Below are positions 1 to 8,454 of a stretch of 64,000 bases of DNA, in pieces; within the stretch, counting starts at the first letter, position 1, and every line of letters starts with the position of its first letter. A program made the position numbers and the translations under genes. The notes under the pieces were generated by a model that was given only the letters and a program-made list of their open reading frames with translations, had not been told where the DNA came from and did no database searches. The stretch comes from Amorphoplanes friuliensis DSM 7358 (GTDB lineage: Bacteria > Actinomycetota > Actinomycetes > Mycobacteriales > Micromonosporaceae): the NCBI RefSeq assembly GCF_000494755.1, contig NC_022657.1, positions 7,470,001 to 7,534,000 on the forward strand. The letters run 5' to 3'.

Positions 1-49
1 CCCCCCAGCCACCGACCCAATCCTGAGCGGTTGGCGTTATCGTTCAGCG

Positions 50-868
50 GTGGATGAGACCAGCGCGGCCGCCCCCAAGATCGATCCGAGCGAGCCGCAC
101 CCGGCCCGGCGATACAACTACTGGCTCGGGGGCAAGGACAACTTCGCCGCCGACCGGGCGTCCGGCGACGAGCTCCAGCGGCTCTTCCCCAAGGTACGGC
201 TCGGCGCGCTGGCCAACCGCTCCCTCCTGCAGCGGGCCACCCGGTTCCTCGCGGAGGAGGCCGGCATCCGGCAGTTCCTCGACATCGGTACGGGTCTGCC
301 GACCGCCGACAACACCCACGAGGTGGCCCAGCGGTACGCCCCCGACAGCCGCATCGTCTACGTCGACAACGACCCGCTCGTCATGGTCCACGCGCGCGCC
401 CTGCTCGACAGCAGCCCCGAGGGCCGGACGGCTTATATCGAGGCCGACCTCAACGATCCCGAGTCCATCCTCTCGGACCCGGTGCTGCACGAGACGCTCG
501 ACCTGCAGCAGCCGGTCGGCCTGATGCTGATCGCCGTCCTCCACTTCATCCACGGGAACGGCGCCGCCAAGCCGATCGTCAGCAAGCTCCTCGACGCCCT
601 GCCGCCGGGCAGCTACCTGGTCGCGACCCACGCCACCTCCGACTTCGGCACGCCGGAGCAGCAGGCGCTCTACCAGCAGCTCATCGAGCAGGGAAAGTCC
701 GACGTCTGGACCCGCAGCCGCGAGGAGTTCACCGACCTCTTCGAGGGCCTCGAGCTCGTCGAGCCGGGCGTGGTCCCGGCCAGCGAATGGCGCCCGGACC
801 CCGACCTCGAGATCCCCGAACGCTCGGACATCAACATCTGGACCGCGGTCGGCCGCAAGGGCCACTGA
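50..868 (+). CDS. SAM-dependent methyltransferase (DUF574/PF04672 family)
   Basis: A 272-residue protein. The family hallmark RRYNYWLGGKDNFAADR lies at residues 20-36, followed by a Rossmann motif I (LDIGTG, about 77-82) for S-adenosylmethionine and an acidic strand end (YVDNDP) expected to bind the ribose. The family is greatly expanded in actinomycetes and its substrates are mostly unknown, so only the SAM-dependent methyl transfer is inferred. The start is GTG at 50, chosen because it immediately precedes the conserved N-terminal region. The gene stands alone, 127 bp before the next one. It is probably cytoplasmic, with no signal peptide or membrane segment. Confidence 0.88.
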   Translation: MDETSAAAPKIDPSEPHPARRYNYWLGGKDNFAADRASGDELQRLFPKVRLGALANRSLLQRATRFLAEEAGIRQFLDIGTGLPTADNTHEVAQRYAPDSRIVYVDNDPLVMVHARALLDSSPEGRTAYIEADLNDPESILSDPVLHETLDLQQPVGLMLIAVLHFIHGNGAAKPIVSKLLDALPPGSYLVATHATSDFGTPEQQALYQQLIEQGKSDVWTRSREEFTDLFEGLELVEPGVVPASEWRPDPDLEIPERSDINIWTAVGRKGH

Positions 869-995
869 CGGGTCGCTTGTCCCCCGTACGAGCTACAGGG
901 AAGTGTCCACCGAGCGGTGACTTTTTCGGGGCCGCGGATCCCTAGCGTTTGACTCAGCCGCGGCGCTCCCGTCGCGGGTTCGCGGAGGAGTCGTC

Positions 996-1829
996 GTGCG
1001 TTTCTTGAAGCAGTTCCTGGCCGTTGCGGCAGTCGCTTTTGCCGGCGGTCAGGCCATCACCGCGGTGCAGGGGAACGCCTGGCTCAGCCTGGTCGTCGGG
1101 ACCGTGACGGCCGTGGCCGCGGTGCTCGTCTACGCGTGGGTGGTCCGCAGGACCGAAAGCCGGGCGCCCGTGGAGGTGGCTCGCAGCGGTGCCGGCCGGC
1201 GGATCGTCCGCGGGGTGCTGATCGGTTTTGCGATGTTCGCCGCGGTCATCGTCAACATCGCTTTTCTCGGCGATTACCACGTCACCGGGATCGGCTCGGT
1301 GACCGGCGCGATCGGGTTGCTCGGGTTCATGGCCGCCGCCGCGGTGACCGAGGAGTTGCTGTTCCGGGGCGTTCTCTTCCGCCTCGTCGAGGAACGCACC
1401 GGCACGTGGATCGCGCTGCTCCTGACCGGTGTCGTCTTCGGTCTGATGCACCTGGCCAACCCCGACGCCAGCCTGTGGGGTGCGATCGCCATCTCGATCG
1501 AGGCCGGGTTCATGCTCGCCGCCTGCTACGCCGCCACCCGTACGCTGTGGGTGCCGATCGGTCTGCACTTCGGGTGGAACTTCGCCGCAGGCGGGATCTT
1601 CAGCGTTGTCGTCTCGGGCAACGGTGAGTCGAAGGGCCTGCTGGACACCACGATGTCCGGCCCGTCCCTGGTGACCGGGGGTGACTTCGGGCCGGAGGGC
1701 AGCCTCTACACGGTGGCGGCGGGTGTGGTGCTGACGCTGGTGTTCATGTGGCTGGCCCGCCGTCGCGGTCAGATCGTCCCTCGTCGCCGCCGCGCGGCCG
1801 GCGACCCGGCGACCGTTACAGTCAGCTGA
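996..1829 (+). CDS. CPBP family intramembrane glutamic metalloprotease
   Basis: A 277-residue polytopic membrane protein of the CPBP (Abi/CAAX protease) family. Motif 1 EELLFRG is at residues 119-125 (catalytic Glu-Glu and Arg), motif 2 FGLMH ends at His152, and HFGWN at 191-195 supplies the last conserved His and Asn. About seven hydrophobic segments are visible. Start is GTG at 996 behind a strong GGAGGAG at 984-990. Its stop overlaps the start of the following histidine kinase (TGATG), so it is co-transcribed with a two-component system. CPBP proteins process membrane substrates or bacteriocin-type peptides; the substrate here is unknown. Confidence 0.88.
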   Translation: MRFLKQFLAVAAVAFAGGQAITAVQGNAWLSLVVGTVTAVAAVLVYAWVVRRTESRAPVEVARSGAGRRIVRGVLIGFAMFAAVIVNIAFLGDYHVTGIGSVTGAIGLLGFMAAAAVTEELLFRGVLFRLVEERTGTWIALLLTGVVFGLMHLANPDASLWGAIAISIEAGFMLAACYAATRTLWVPIGLHFGWNFAAGGIFSVVVSGNGESKGLLDTTMSGPSLVTGGDFGPEGSLYTVAAGVVLTLVFMWLARRRGQIVPRRRRAAGDPATVTVS

Positions 1830-2974
1830 TGATCGACTTCCGGAGCTTCCCGGACCGGTGGCGGCGGTGGCCCGTCCTGGTCCGGGATCTCCCGATCGGG
1901 CTGGTGCTCGGCGTCGCCTCGCTGGTGCCGGCGTTGCACAACCGCGGGACGCAGCTCGGTGACCTGCCGGCCCGGCCGTTCGACGCGCTGACCTACGTCG
2001 TGATCGCGCTGGAGTGCCTGCCGCTCGCCGTCCGGCGCCGCTGGCCCGCCGTCTGCCTGGCGCTGGTGTCGCTCGGCTTCGCCATCGATCAGCTCCGCGG
2101 ATATCACCTGGTCGCGGGCACGGCGCTGGGGATCGCGCTGCTGAGCACGGCGGCCCATCTGGAACGCCACCGGCGGACCACCGCGGTGCTGGCCACCGCG
2201 GCGTACGTGCCGCTGGCCCTCGCTCTGGACCGGCAGGGATCGACCGAGGGTATCGCCGGTTTCGTGACGTTCTACCTGGTAGCGGCGATCGCCTGGGGTG
2301 CCGGGGCCTGGCTGTGGCAGTCGCGGGCGGCCGAGGCCGAACGCCGGATCCACGTCGCCGAGACCACCCGCACCGCCGAACGCACCCGCATCGCCCGCGA
2401 ACTGCACGACGTGGTGACCCATCACGTGACGGCGATGGTCGTGCAGGCAGAGGCGGCCCGCTACCTGACCGCAGCCCCCGATCGTCTCGACGAGACCCTG
2501 ACCGCCATCACCGGTACGGGAAGACGGGCGATCTCCGACCTGCGGCACCTGCTCGATCTGCTCAACCCCGACCATGGCGCCGAGCCCCGGATGCCGTCCG
2601 TGGGTGACCTGGCCACGCTGGTGGAGCAGACACGGCAGGCGGGGCAGCCGGTCGAGTTCAGCGAGGACGGGCGCACGAGCGGCAGCGCCGAGATCACGAC
2701 CTACCGGGTCGTGCAGGAAGCGCTGACCAACGCCCTCAAGTACGCGCACGGCAGCCCCACGACGGTTCGTGTCCGGCACGGCGAAAGGGAAACCACGGTG
2801 GAGGTCAGCACCGACGGCTCCGGCACGAACACCGCGTCACCGGGTGGCAGCGGCCGCGGCCTGGCCGGGCTCCGCGACCGTGTCGACGTGCTCGGCGGCG
2901 ACTTCAGCGCGGACCGGCGCGCGGACGGCGGATTTGTCGTGCAGGCGCGCATCCCCACCGGGAGCCCGCTGTGA
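1829..2974 (+). CDS. Two-component sensor histidine kinase, NarL/DesK type (HisKA_3)
   Basis: A 381-residue membrane kinase. Hydrophobic segments span roughly residues 20-36, 55-70, 75-88, 95-110, 118-134 and 142-162. A short coiled linker leads to the HisKA_3 dimerisation region ARELHDVVTHH with phospho-acceptor His193. The HATPase domain shows the N box (QEALTNALKYA, about 296-306) and the G box (GRGLAGLRDRV, about 343-353). Start ATG 1829 overlaps the CPBP stop; a longer upstream reading would overlap CPBP and is rejected. The gene overlaps its response regulator by 4 bases (GTGA), forming a protease-kinase-regulator operon. No large sensor domain is present, which fits sensing within the membrane. 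Confidence 0.93.
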   Translation: MIDFRSFPDRWRRWPVLVRDLPIGLVLGVASLVPALHNRGTQLGDLPARPFDALTYVVIALECLPLAVRRRWPAVCLALVSLGFAIDQLRGYHLVAGTALGIALLSTAAHLERHRRTTAVLATAAYVPLALALDRQGSTEGIAGFVTFYLVAAIAWGAGAWLWQSRAAEAERRIHVAETTRTAERTRIARELHDVVTHHVTAMVVQAEAARYLTAAPDRLDETLTAITGTGRRAISDLRHLLDLLNPDHGAEPRMPSVGDLATLVEQTRQAGQPVEFSEDGRTSGSAEITTYRVVQEALTNALKYAHGSPTTVRVRHGERETTVEVSTDGSGTNTASPGGSGRGLAGLRDRVDVLGGDFSADRRADGGFVVQARIPTGSPL

Positions 2975-3630
2975 CCGCGCCTGTCCGGGTGCTGATCTGC
3001 GACGACCAGGCCCTGATCCGCACCGGCTTCACCACGATCATCGACGCCCAGCCGGACCTCGAGGTCGTGGGCGAGTGCGGGGACGGCCGCGCCGCCGTCG
3101 AGCTCGCCGCCCGCGTCCACCCGGACGTGGTCGTGATGGACGTCCGGATGCCGGTCCTCGACGGCATCGAGGCCACGCGCCTCCTGGCCGGCGCGGGTGT
3201 CGCCCAGCCCGTCAAGGTGCTGGTGGTGACCACGTTCAACCTCGACGAGTACGTCTACGAGGCGCTGCGCGCGGGAGCCAGCGGCTTCCTGCTCAAGGAC
3301 GCACCACCGGTGCAGCTGCTGAACGGCATCCGCACCGTCGCGACCGGCGCCGCACTGCTGGCACCCGAGGTGACCCGCCAGCTCGTCGGCCGGTACGCCA
3401 CCCGGATCCGCCCCGCCGAGGGCACACCGGACGATCCGGCGCTGACCCCCCGCGAACTGGAAGTCCTGCGCCTCATCGCCGACGGCATGTCCAACGGCGA
3501 GATCGCCGCCACGCTGGTGATCAGCCAGGAGACGGTCAAGACGTACGTCTCCCGCATCCTGGCAAAGCTGGGCCTGCGCGACCGCGTACAGGCGGTGGTT
3601 TATGCCTATCGCCGCGGCCTGGTGACCTAG
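2971..3630 (+). CDS. Two-component response regulator, NarL/FixJ (LuxR-type HTH) family
   Basis: A 219-residue regulator. The receiver domain (about 5-120) has the acidic pair Asp11-Asp12, phospho-acceptor Asp57 (VVVMDVRMP) and Lys109 (FLLKDA). The C-terminal LuxR helix-turn-helix begins LTPRELEVLRLIADG near residue 150 and includes the recognition segment SQETVKTYVSRIL. Start is GTG at 2971, overlapping the kinase stop, so the two proteins are translationally coupled. It should be phosphorylated by the preceding kinase and act as a DNA-binding activator. Its targets cannot be read from the window, though the co-transcribed CPBP protease is a reasonable candidate. Confidence 0.94.
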   Translation: MTAPVRVLICDDQALIRTGFTTIIDAQPDLEVVGECGDGRAAVELAARVHPDVVVMDVRMPVLDGIEATRLLAGAGVAQPVKVLVVTTFNLDEYVYEALRAGASGFLLKDAPPVQLLNGIRTVATGAALLAPEVTRQLVGRYATRIRPAEGTPDDPALTPRELEVLRLIADGMSNGEIAATLVISQETVKTYVSRILAKLGLRDRVQAVVYAYRRGLVT

Positions 3631-3677
3631 GTTTTTGCTGCCCCCTACGGTCCGGTGTGGACTGGTAGCGTCCGGCC

Positions 3678-4787
3678 ATGAATCGGCGAGGATTTTTGAC
3701 GATTGCGGCCGGTGTGCCGCTTGCTGCCGCGGGGTTGCCGGCCGCTCCGGCGCTCGCCGACGACGTGCCGATGCGGGGGCGCGTCACCGGTCTGCTGGCC
3801 CGCGACGTGACACTCGTCCGCCCGGCGGGCTGGGATCGCCTGCGTGGTTTTGTCCAGCCGCTGACCTGGGCCGAGGCTCAGCCCGAGCCGTCCGGTGACG
3901 TCAGCGAGGCGGCGCTGCAGAAGCTTCGCGACGCGGCCGGCGTCGCCCGGGCGCGGGGCTACACCCGGCTCAAGCTGCGTCTGCTCGCCGGATATCAGTC
4001 GCCGGCCTGGGCGCTCGCGCTCGGCGGCGGGCCCATGGTCGGCTGGGAGGATCCCGACCCCGTCACCCCTCTGCTGTACGACGTACCGGTGTGGTGGGCC
4101 GACGACTTCCTCGCGGCGTACACCGCTTTCCTGCCGAAGCTGGCCGCGGCGCTGGAGCCGGAGCCGCTCTGGGGTGAGGTGACCGTCTCAGGCACCTGCA
4201 CCGTTTTTGCCGAGCCGTGCATCAAGCAGCTCGGTGTGGCGGCCAACCGCGCCAAGGCGATCGGCCGCGAATACACCGACACCGCCGACCGGGCAGCGCT
4301 GGAGACGGTGATCGCCGCGCACCAGGACGCCTTCACCCCCAGGGGCATCACGTCCTCGGTGGCCTACAACCCTTGGCAGTACATCGATCCGGGCACCGGC
4401 CGCCTGAAGACCGACCCGGACATCACCATCGAGCTCATGGAGTTCCAGAAGCGCACGATGGGCAGTTTCGGCGTGTGGGAGAACAACTCGCTGATCGCCC
4501 GCCGGGTCGACGGCCGGCTCGAACAGACCCGCGCCGACTACCAGAGCATGTACGACCACATGACCGCCGCCGGCGCCGCGGGGCACCCGATCCAGTTCCA
4601 GACGGCCACCCTCGCCAAGATCGAGGCCGAGGAGGACGCCACCGTCGAGACCACCGCGTCCTGGGTCGCGGAAAACCACGGCATCTCGGTCGAGTTGCCC
4701 CGCGGCTGGGAGCAGGAGGCCACGATCGACACCGGCCGCGCCACCGCCCTCAACAACCGGATGGTGGCCAACGCCGCCACGACCTGA
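3678..4787 (+). CDS. Secreted (Tat signal) protein, possibly TIM-barrel glycosidase-like
   Basis: A 369-residue exported protein. The N-terminus MNRRGFLTIAAGVPLAAAG with a following Ala-Leu-Ala site looks like a Tat signal (two Arg, hydrophobic core). I do not recognise the family. The layout resembles a (beta/alpha)8 glycosidase: an early FVQPLTWAEAQPEP strand-loop, a long W-rich middle, a Glu in VFAEPCIKQ near residue 180 and another in FGVWENNSL near 265. Those two Glu could be the acid/base and nucleophile of a clan A glycosidase, but this is inference. A 6-bp hairpin covers its stop and the stop of the convergent neighbour. Start ATG 3678 directly encodes the signal peptide. Confidence 0.6.
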   Translation: MNRRGFLTIAAGVPLAAAGLPAAPALADDVPMRGRVTGLLARDVTLVRPAGWDRLRGFVQPLTWAEAQPEPSGDVSEAALQKLRDAAGVARARGYTRLKLRLLAGYQSPAWALALGGGPMVGWEDPDPVTPLLYDVPVWWADDFLAAYTAFLPKLAAALEPEPLWGEVTVSGTCTVFAEPCIKQLGVAANRAKAIGREYTDTADRAALETVIAAHQDAFTPRGITSSVAYNPWQYIDPGTGRLKTDPDITIELMEFQKRTMGSFGVWENNSLIARRVDGRLEQTRADYQSMYDHMTAAGAAGHPIQFQTATLAKIEAEEDATVETTASWVAENHGISVELPRGWEQEATIDTGRATALNNRMVANAATT

Positions 4788-4793
4788 CCAGGG

Positions 4794-5588
4794 TCAGGAC
4801 CCGCCCGCGTACGCGTCGAACGGGATCCCGCCGGGCTTCGCGGCGTCGAGGAGATACTCGAACGAGCTGTCCTTGACCTTGATGCTCGCGGACCCGAAGT
4901 TCGCGGTCATCAGCTTGTCGCGGAGTTCGGTCGTGGGCCAGCCGTTCCAGCCGACGACCGGCGGGTACCGCCAGGAGTGGTAGTGGTTCTCCGGTGGCTC
5001 GTCACCGGTGTTCGCGAGCCGGAAGAAGTGCGTCGACGGGCCGTCCTTGTGATAGACGACCTTCGGGTGCGTCCCGTCGAATTGCACCTCGGACCGGGCG
5101 TAGGTCCGCTGACCGCTGTGCTGCGTCGTGCTGACGAACTCGACCCGGTCGGTGGACTGGTCGACCCAGGAGACGACGTGTTCCCAGTCGTGGCGGTGGC
5201 CGCCGAGACCACTGCCGTGCACAGCCTGGTCCTTCTCGAAGTAACTGGCGTAGACGATGGCGCACCAGCCGTTGTTGCACTTCGAGCGGGCGTACGTCTG
5301 CGACCGGTCGAGGTCGGTCTGGTCCCGGCAGCTGCCGTTGATGGCACCGGTGGTCTTGAGCCCGCCGTTGATCGTGCCGTCCGGGCTGATCGCCGCCACG
5401 GCATAACAACCGTCCACGTCGTAGTCGAACGCGGGCGAGAACGACGCCTCGTACCCGTCGGCGTTCTCGGGCAGGTTGGGCAACGAGTCGGCGAAGGCCG
5501 CGGAGGCCGGCACCAGGATCCCGAACGCGATTATCCCCGCGGCCAGACGGGCTGAAGCTCGGCGCAGTCGGCCGGACGAGGAGTTCAT
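4794..5588 (-). CDS. NPP1/Nep1-like (NLP) secreted protein
   Basis: A 264-residue secreted protein of the necrosis- and ethylene-inducing (NLP) family. An N-terminal signal peptide covers about residues 1-33. The mature part carries the diagnostic heptapeptide GHRHDWE at residues 130-136, preceded by the usual VYASYFEKDQ segment, and cysteines at 61, 87, 104 and 109 that could pair. In plant-pathogen NLPs the His and the Asp/Glu of this motif bind a divalent metal and are needed for attack on glycosylinositol phosphorylceramide in plant membranes. Activity in a soil actinomycete is unknown. The gene is monocistronic and convergent with the glycosidase-like gene. Confidence 0.88.
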   Translation of the reverse strand: MNSSSGRLRRASARLAAGIIAFGILVPASAAFADSLPNLPENADGYEASFSPAFDYDVDGCYAVAAISPDGTINGGLKTTGAINGSCRDQTDLDRSQTYARSKCNNGWCAIVYASYFEKDQAVHGSGLGGHRHDWEHVVSWVDQSTDRVEFVSTTQHSGQRTYARSEVQFDGTHPKVVYHKDGPSTHFFRLANTGDEPPENHYHSWRYPPVVGWNGWPTTELRDKLMTANFGSASIKVKDSSFEYLLDAAKPGGIPFDAYAGGS

Positions 5589-5628
5589 GGTGATCTATAT
5601 CCCACACGCGGTCCCGGCGGTCAATGCC

Positions 5629-5940
5629 TCAGGTGCCGAAGGTGTCGAGGACGGTCGTCAGGCGGGTTGCGCCCTCGGCGTCGGTGGTGGCGGCTTCGGT
5701 GGCGGAGACGGACAGGGCGGTGGCGAGGTCGGCCGTGGTGGTCACGGTCTCCTGCATGCGTTGTTCCCAGACCCGGCGGCAGTTGGCCAGGGACGCCGAG
5801 GAGAGCCAGCCGGGATTGGCCTGGGCGGCCACGTCGCTCAGGGCGAAGAGCGAGTGGACCTTCTGCTTGGCCTCGTCGGCCAGCGTCTGCAGGTCGTCAC
5901 CCGCGGCGGCGACCCCTTCGGTACGCATGTTGATGTTCAT
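5629..5940 (-). CDS. WXG100/EspC-like type VII secretion-associated small protein
   Basis: A 103-residue all-helical protein without a signal peptide. Its length, the N-terminal MNINMRTEGVAAAGDDLQ, the central helix break at ANPGWLSS and a long second amphipathic helix match the EspC/DUF2580 branch of the WXG100-like superfamily. Such proteins form helical hairpins exported by, or co-exported through, ESX/type VII machineries. It lies 6 bp downstream of the amidase-domain gene on the same strand, so the two are almost certainly co-transcribed. It may be the chaperone-like partner or co-substrate of that protein. No ESX core gene (eccC, eccD, mycP) is in the window. Confidence 0.65.
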   Translation of the reverse strand: MNINMRTEGVAAAGDDLQTLADEAKQKVHSLFALSDVAAQANPGWLSSASLANCRRVWEQRMQETVTTTADLATALSVSATEAATTDAEGATRLTTVLDTFGT

Positions 5941-5946
5941 GTCGGC

Positions 5947-7191
5947 CTACCAGGTCTGCCGGGGACGGACGACAACCGGGCGCTGGTCGCCCTCGACGAT
6001 CTCGTTGGTCGGCAGCCGTCCGTCGAGGCTGGCGTCGAGTCGCGAGGCGGTGTGCTGGGTGTAGTGGATGTCGCCGTCCGGGGTCACCGAGGTGACGACC
6101 GCGGCGTGGTGGACGCCGCCCTCCGCGATGGGACCGCCGGGTGCCGCCTGCTCCCAGTAGATGACGTCGCCGGGCTGGGCGCCGGACAGGGGGATCTCGG
6201 CGCCGCCGTTCTCGACGAAGAAGTCCCGCTGGCGGTCGGAGAGCGTCCAGGCCGGTGTGTGGGTGTAGTCGACGGCGTCGAGCGCGTCCCAGCCGGTCTG
6301 CAGCCCCTGGCTCCACCCGCCGGAGTACGCGCCACCGAAGTCGTCGAGTTTGGGTTCGAGACCGGCGTTGGCGAGGGCGTGGGACACGAAGTTGGCACAG
6401 TTGTTGTCGAAGATGTCGATGTCCGTGGTGAACGCGTTCTGCTGGGCCCAGCGCACCGCCTCGATCCGGTTGTAGCCGCCGTCGCCCTCGAGACGTGCCT
6501 TGACGTCGGCCGGCAGCCCTTCGAGGTCGTAGAGCTGGACGGGGACGGCGCGTTCGAACGCCGCGCGGTCCTCAGGCGGCAGGGCGTCCCACCACGCATC
6601 GACCGTTCGCGGGTCCTGACCGATGGGCAACGCCTCGGCGAAGAGCTCGACCTGCGAGCGTGAGGCGTTGCCCTGGACGGTGTCGACCGCCCAGTCGCGG
6701 TCGGTGGTGAAGACCGCGGCGGCCAGCTCGTCCAGCTGGGTGCGGGCCTCCACGTCGATGCGGGTGGCCGAGTCGAGCGCCTCCCGGATCAGCAGGTCGG
6801 CGTCGCGGAGCGCCTCGGGGGTGCTCGCGGACTCCGGTGGGGCGGTGACCCGGCCCTCGGCGTCGATCGTGAAGCCGTTGCGGAGTGCGTAGTCGACGGC
6901 GGCTTCCAGCGACCGCTGGACGACGCCGATCGAGTCGGCGAGACCCGAGAGCACCGACACGACGCCGTGCATCGTGCCCGCGGCGGTCAGGTAGGAGTCG
7001 GCCAGGGTGCCGAGCTGCTCGCCCGCCAGAATGCCGGCCTGGTCGGCCCAGTTGTCGGCGACCTTGGCCGAGCCGCGGTCGAAGATGCCGTTGGCCGCGT
7101 CCTCGGACTCCCGGGCCAGGCCCAGCCAGGTGTCGGCGGCCCTGCCCCACTCGTCGGGCCGGGCGGCCCGGAGACTCGCGAAACTCACCAT
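5947..7191 (-). CDS. Helical N-terminal (type VII-like) protein with C-terminal Amidase_6 domain
   Basis: A 414-residue protein. Residues 1 to about 230 are a long Ala-rich helical region (MVSFASLRAARPDEWGRAAD) resembling the export domain of LXG/WXG-type effectors. The C-terminal third matches the putative amidase domain PF12671: YNRIEAVRWAQQNAF then NNCANFVSHAL with a likely catalytic Cys near residue 266, and a later HHAAVVT supplying the His near 362. Such domains are NlpC/CHAP-like and probably cleave peptidoglycan amide bonds. There is no Sec signal, which fits type VII export with the EspC-like protein encoded 6 bp downstream. Start ATG 7191 is preferred over an extended reading into low-quality Arg-rich sequence. 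Confidence 0.75.
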   Translation of the reverse strand: MVSFASLRAARPDEWGRAADTWLGLARESEDAANGIFDRGSAKVADNWADQAGILAGEQLGTLADSYLTAAGTMHGVVSVLSGLADSIGVVQRSLEAAVDYALRNGFTIDAEGRVTAPPESASTPEALRDADLLIREALDSATRIDVEARTQLDELAAAVFTTDRDWAVDTVQGNASRSQVELFAEALPIGQDPRTVDAWWDALPPEDRAAFERAVPVQLYDLEGLPADVKARLEGDGGYNRIEAVRWAQQNAFTTDIDIFDNNCANFVSHALANAGLEPKLDDFGGAYSGGWSQGLQTGWDALDAVDYTHTPAWTLSDRQRDFFVENGGAEIPLSGAQPGDVIYWEQAAPGGPIAEGGVHHAAVVTSVTPDGDIHYTQHTASRLDASLDGRLPTNEIVEGDQRPVVVRPRQTW

Positions 7192-7252
7192 GCAACGAAC
7201 GGTAGGGAGTCTGCGGGGCCGCCTCCGCGAGGTGGCCGCAAGCGGCCACAGC

Positions 7253-7588
7253 TCAGCTCGCGCGGCGCTCGGGGGCCGCGTAGTGCCGCTCGGGCGCCGG
7301 GTAGACCTGCTGGAACGTGATGAGCCAGCGGATCTGCTCGCGGGGGGCAACCCCGCAGCCCCGCAGGAAACCGAGCAGGGTCTCCTGGCGGGGAGTGCCC
7401 CCGCCGGTGATCAGATTGTGGACGGTGGCGCGGGAGATCGGCGTCCCGGCGTCCCGGCTGAACCGGGCCACGCTGTCCAGGGAACGCCTGCGGGTGGTCA
7501 TCAGCGCGCGGAGACGTCCCGCGAACTCGGTCGGCGTGGCGGCGCCGGTGGGATCCGGTGGCACCGGCGGCCTGGGAACGATGTTCAT
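7253..7588 (-). CDS. Small XRE-like helix-turn-helix protein
   Basis: A 111-residue protein with a Pro-rich start (MNIVPRPPVPPDP) and a helix-turn-helix core: FAGRLRALMTTRRRSLDSVARFS, then PISRATVHNLITGGGTPRQETLLGF. This resembles the N-terminal domain of actinobacterial XRE-family regulators, here without the usual long C-terminal domain. The tail LITFQQVYPAPERHY is typical of small actinomycete proteins in this class. Start ATG 7588 is chosen because upstream codons are low-complexity and overlap a repeat-rich promoter region. It lies 61 bp upstream of the amidase-type gene on the same strand and may be in its operon. DNA binding is inferred. Confidence 0.7.
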   Translation of the reverse strand: MNIVPRPPVPPDPTGAATPTEFAGRLRALMTTRRRSLDSVARFSRDAGTPISRATVHNLITGGGTPRQETLLGFLRGCGVAPREQIRWLITFQQVYPAPERHYAAPERRAS

Positions 7589-7606
7589 CTGTCCAGTCCT
7601 CGTCCT

Positions 7607-7628
7607 GTTGCATCGACAACGTTGCATC
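7607..7628 (-). promoter_or_regulatory. Paired GATGCAAC direct repeats upstream of the HTH gene
   Basis: On the minus strand, GATGCAAC occurs twice in 22 bp, separated by GTTGTC. The junction also forms the palindrome CAACGTTG (7617-7624). The pair sits about 20 bp upstream of the HTH gene start, where a repressor or autoregulator would bind. Confidence 0.4.
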
Positions 7629-7700
7629 AAGCCAAGAACCGATAGTTGTTCGGCCGCCGACCCAGAACAAGAACGCAGCTGCGTACAAGTTCGGGCCCGA

Positions 7701-8414
7701 TCACCCCGTACGGATCTTCGATGCGACCGCCACGGCGAACTCCGGAAGCACGGTGTCACGCCAGTACCCGTACGCGCGGTAGTCGCCGAAGTCCGTGGTC
7801 GTGGACCCGCCGACCTCGAACATCAGCGCCGAGCCGGCACAGACCAGGTACGCGGCGTACAGGCTGGAGATGAAGCAGGAGCCGCCGCCGCGCAGGCCGG
7901 TCGGAGCGATGCCGCCGCCACGATAGGTCGCCTGGTCGTCGTGGTAACGCCGGATCAGCTCCGGGTCGGCCACGGCGACGATCCGAATCCACACCGTCGT
8001 GTACGCGTTGACACGCTCTCCCGGCAGCTTCATGTTCCACGCGCACCGGCCCTCGTCGGTCCGCTTGTCCCGCCGCCACGCCGGATCCACCGCGTACTCC
8101 TCGATGGTCACGGTGGACGCAGCGCCGGGCAACGACTCGACCTCGGTCGCGTCGGGAAGGACAGCTGCGAGGTCGGCGTCGGTGAGGAGCTGGCAGGCGT
8201 GCGGCCACTTGTCCGTGGCGACGATCTTGCCCGGCGGCACGCGTACCAGGATCGAGCCGGTCGAGACCGCCGGGGCCTGACCCGAGCGGGCACTCTGGGC
8301 GGACTCCGACCACGGTCCCTTGATGACACCGGCCGCAGTGATCACGACGAGTGCCCCTACGACCAGCGCTGCCCCGGTGACGATCAGTCCACTACGCCTC
8401 GTGCGGTTACTCAT
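7701..8414 (-). CDS. Membrane-anchored hypothetical protein with extracytoplasmic domain
   Basis: A 237-residue protein with one N-terminal membrane anchor (LIVTGAALVVGALVVITAAGV, about residues 10-30) and an exported domain. The domain begins with a DUF3558-like pattern: WPHACQLLTDADLAAVLPDATEV, followed by CAWNMKLPGERVNAYTTVWIRI. The spacing of its cysteines suggests disulfides. The family is common in actinomycetes and has no assigned reaction. Start ATG 8414 places the anchor at the N-terminus; upstream sequence in the same frame belongs to the divergent lexA-like gene. The two genes share a 40-bp intergenic region. Confidence 0.7.
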   Translation of the reverse strand: MSNRTRRSGLIVTGAALVVGALVVITAAGVIKGPWSESAQSARSGQAPAVSTGSILVRVPPGKIVATDKWPHACQLLTDADLAAVLPDATEVESLPGAASTVTIEEYAVDPAWRRDKRTDEGRCAWNMKLPGERVNAYTTVWIRIVAVADPELIRRYHDDQATYRGGGIAPTGLRGGGSCFISSLYAAYLVCAGSALMFEVGGSTTTDFGDYRAYGYWRDTVLPEFAVAVASKIRTG

Positions 8415-8454
8415 AGTGCATTGTGCAGCGTGCCGCGCCGCGTACCGGGGGTGG

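Noticed and set aside
5476..6663. A 395-residue plus-strand open frame
   Set aside because: It runs antisense through the signal-peptide end of the NLP gene and the whole EspC-like gene, and is Gly/Val/Arg-rich without domains.
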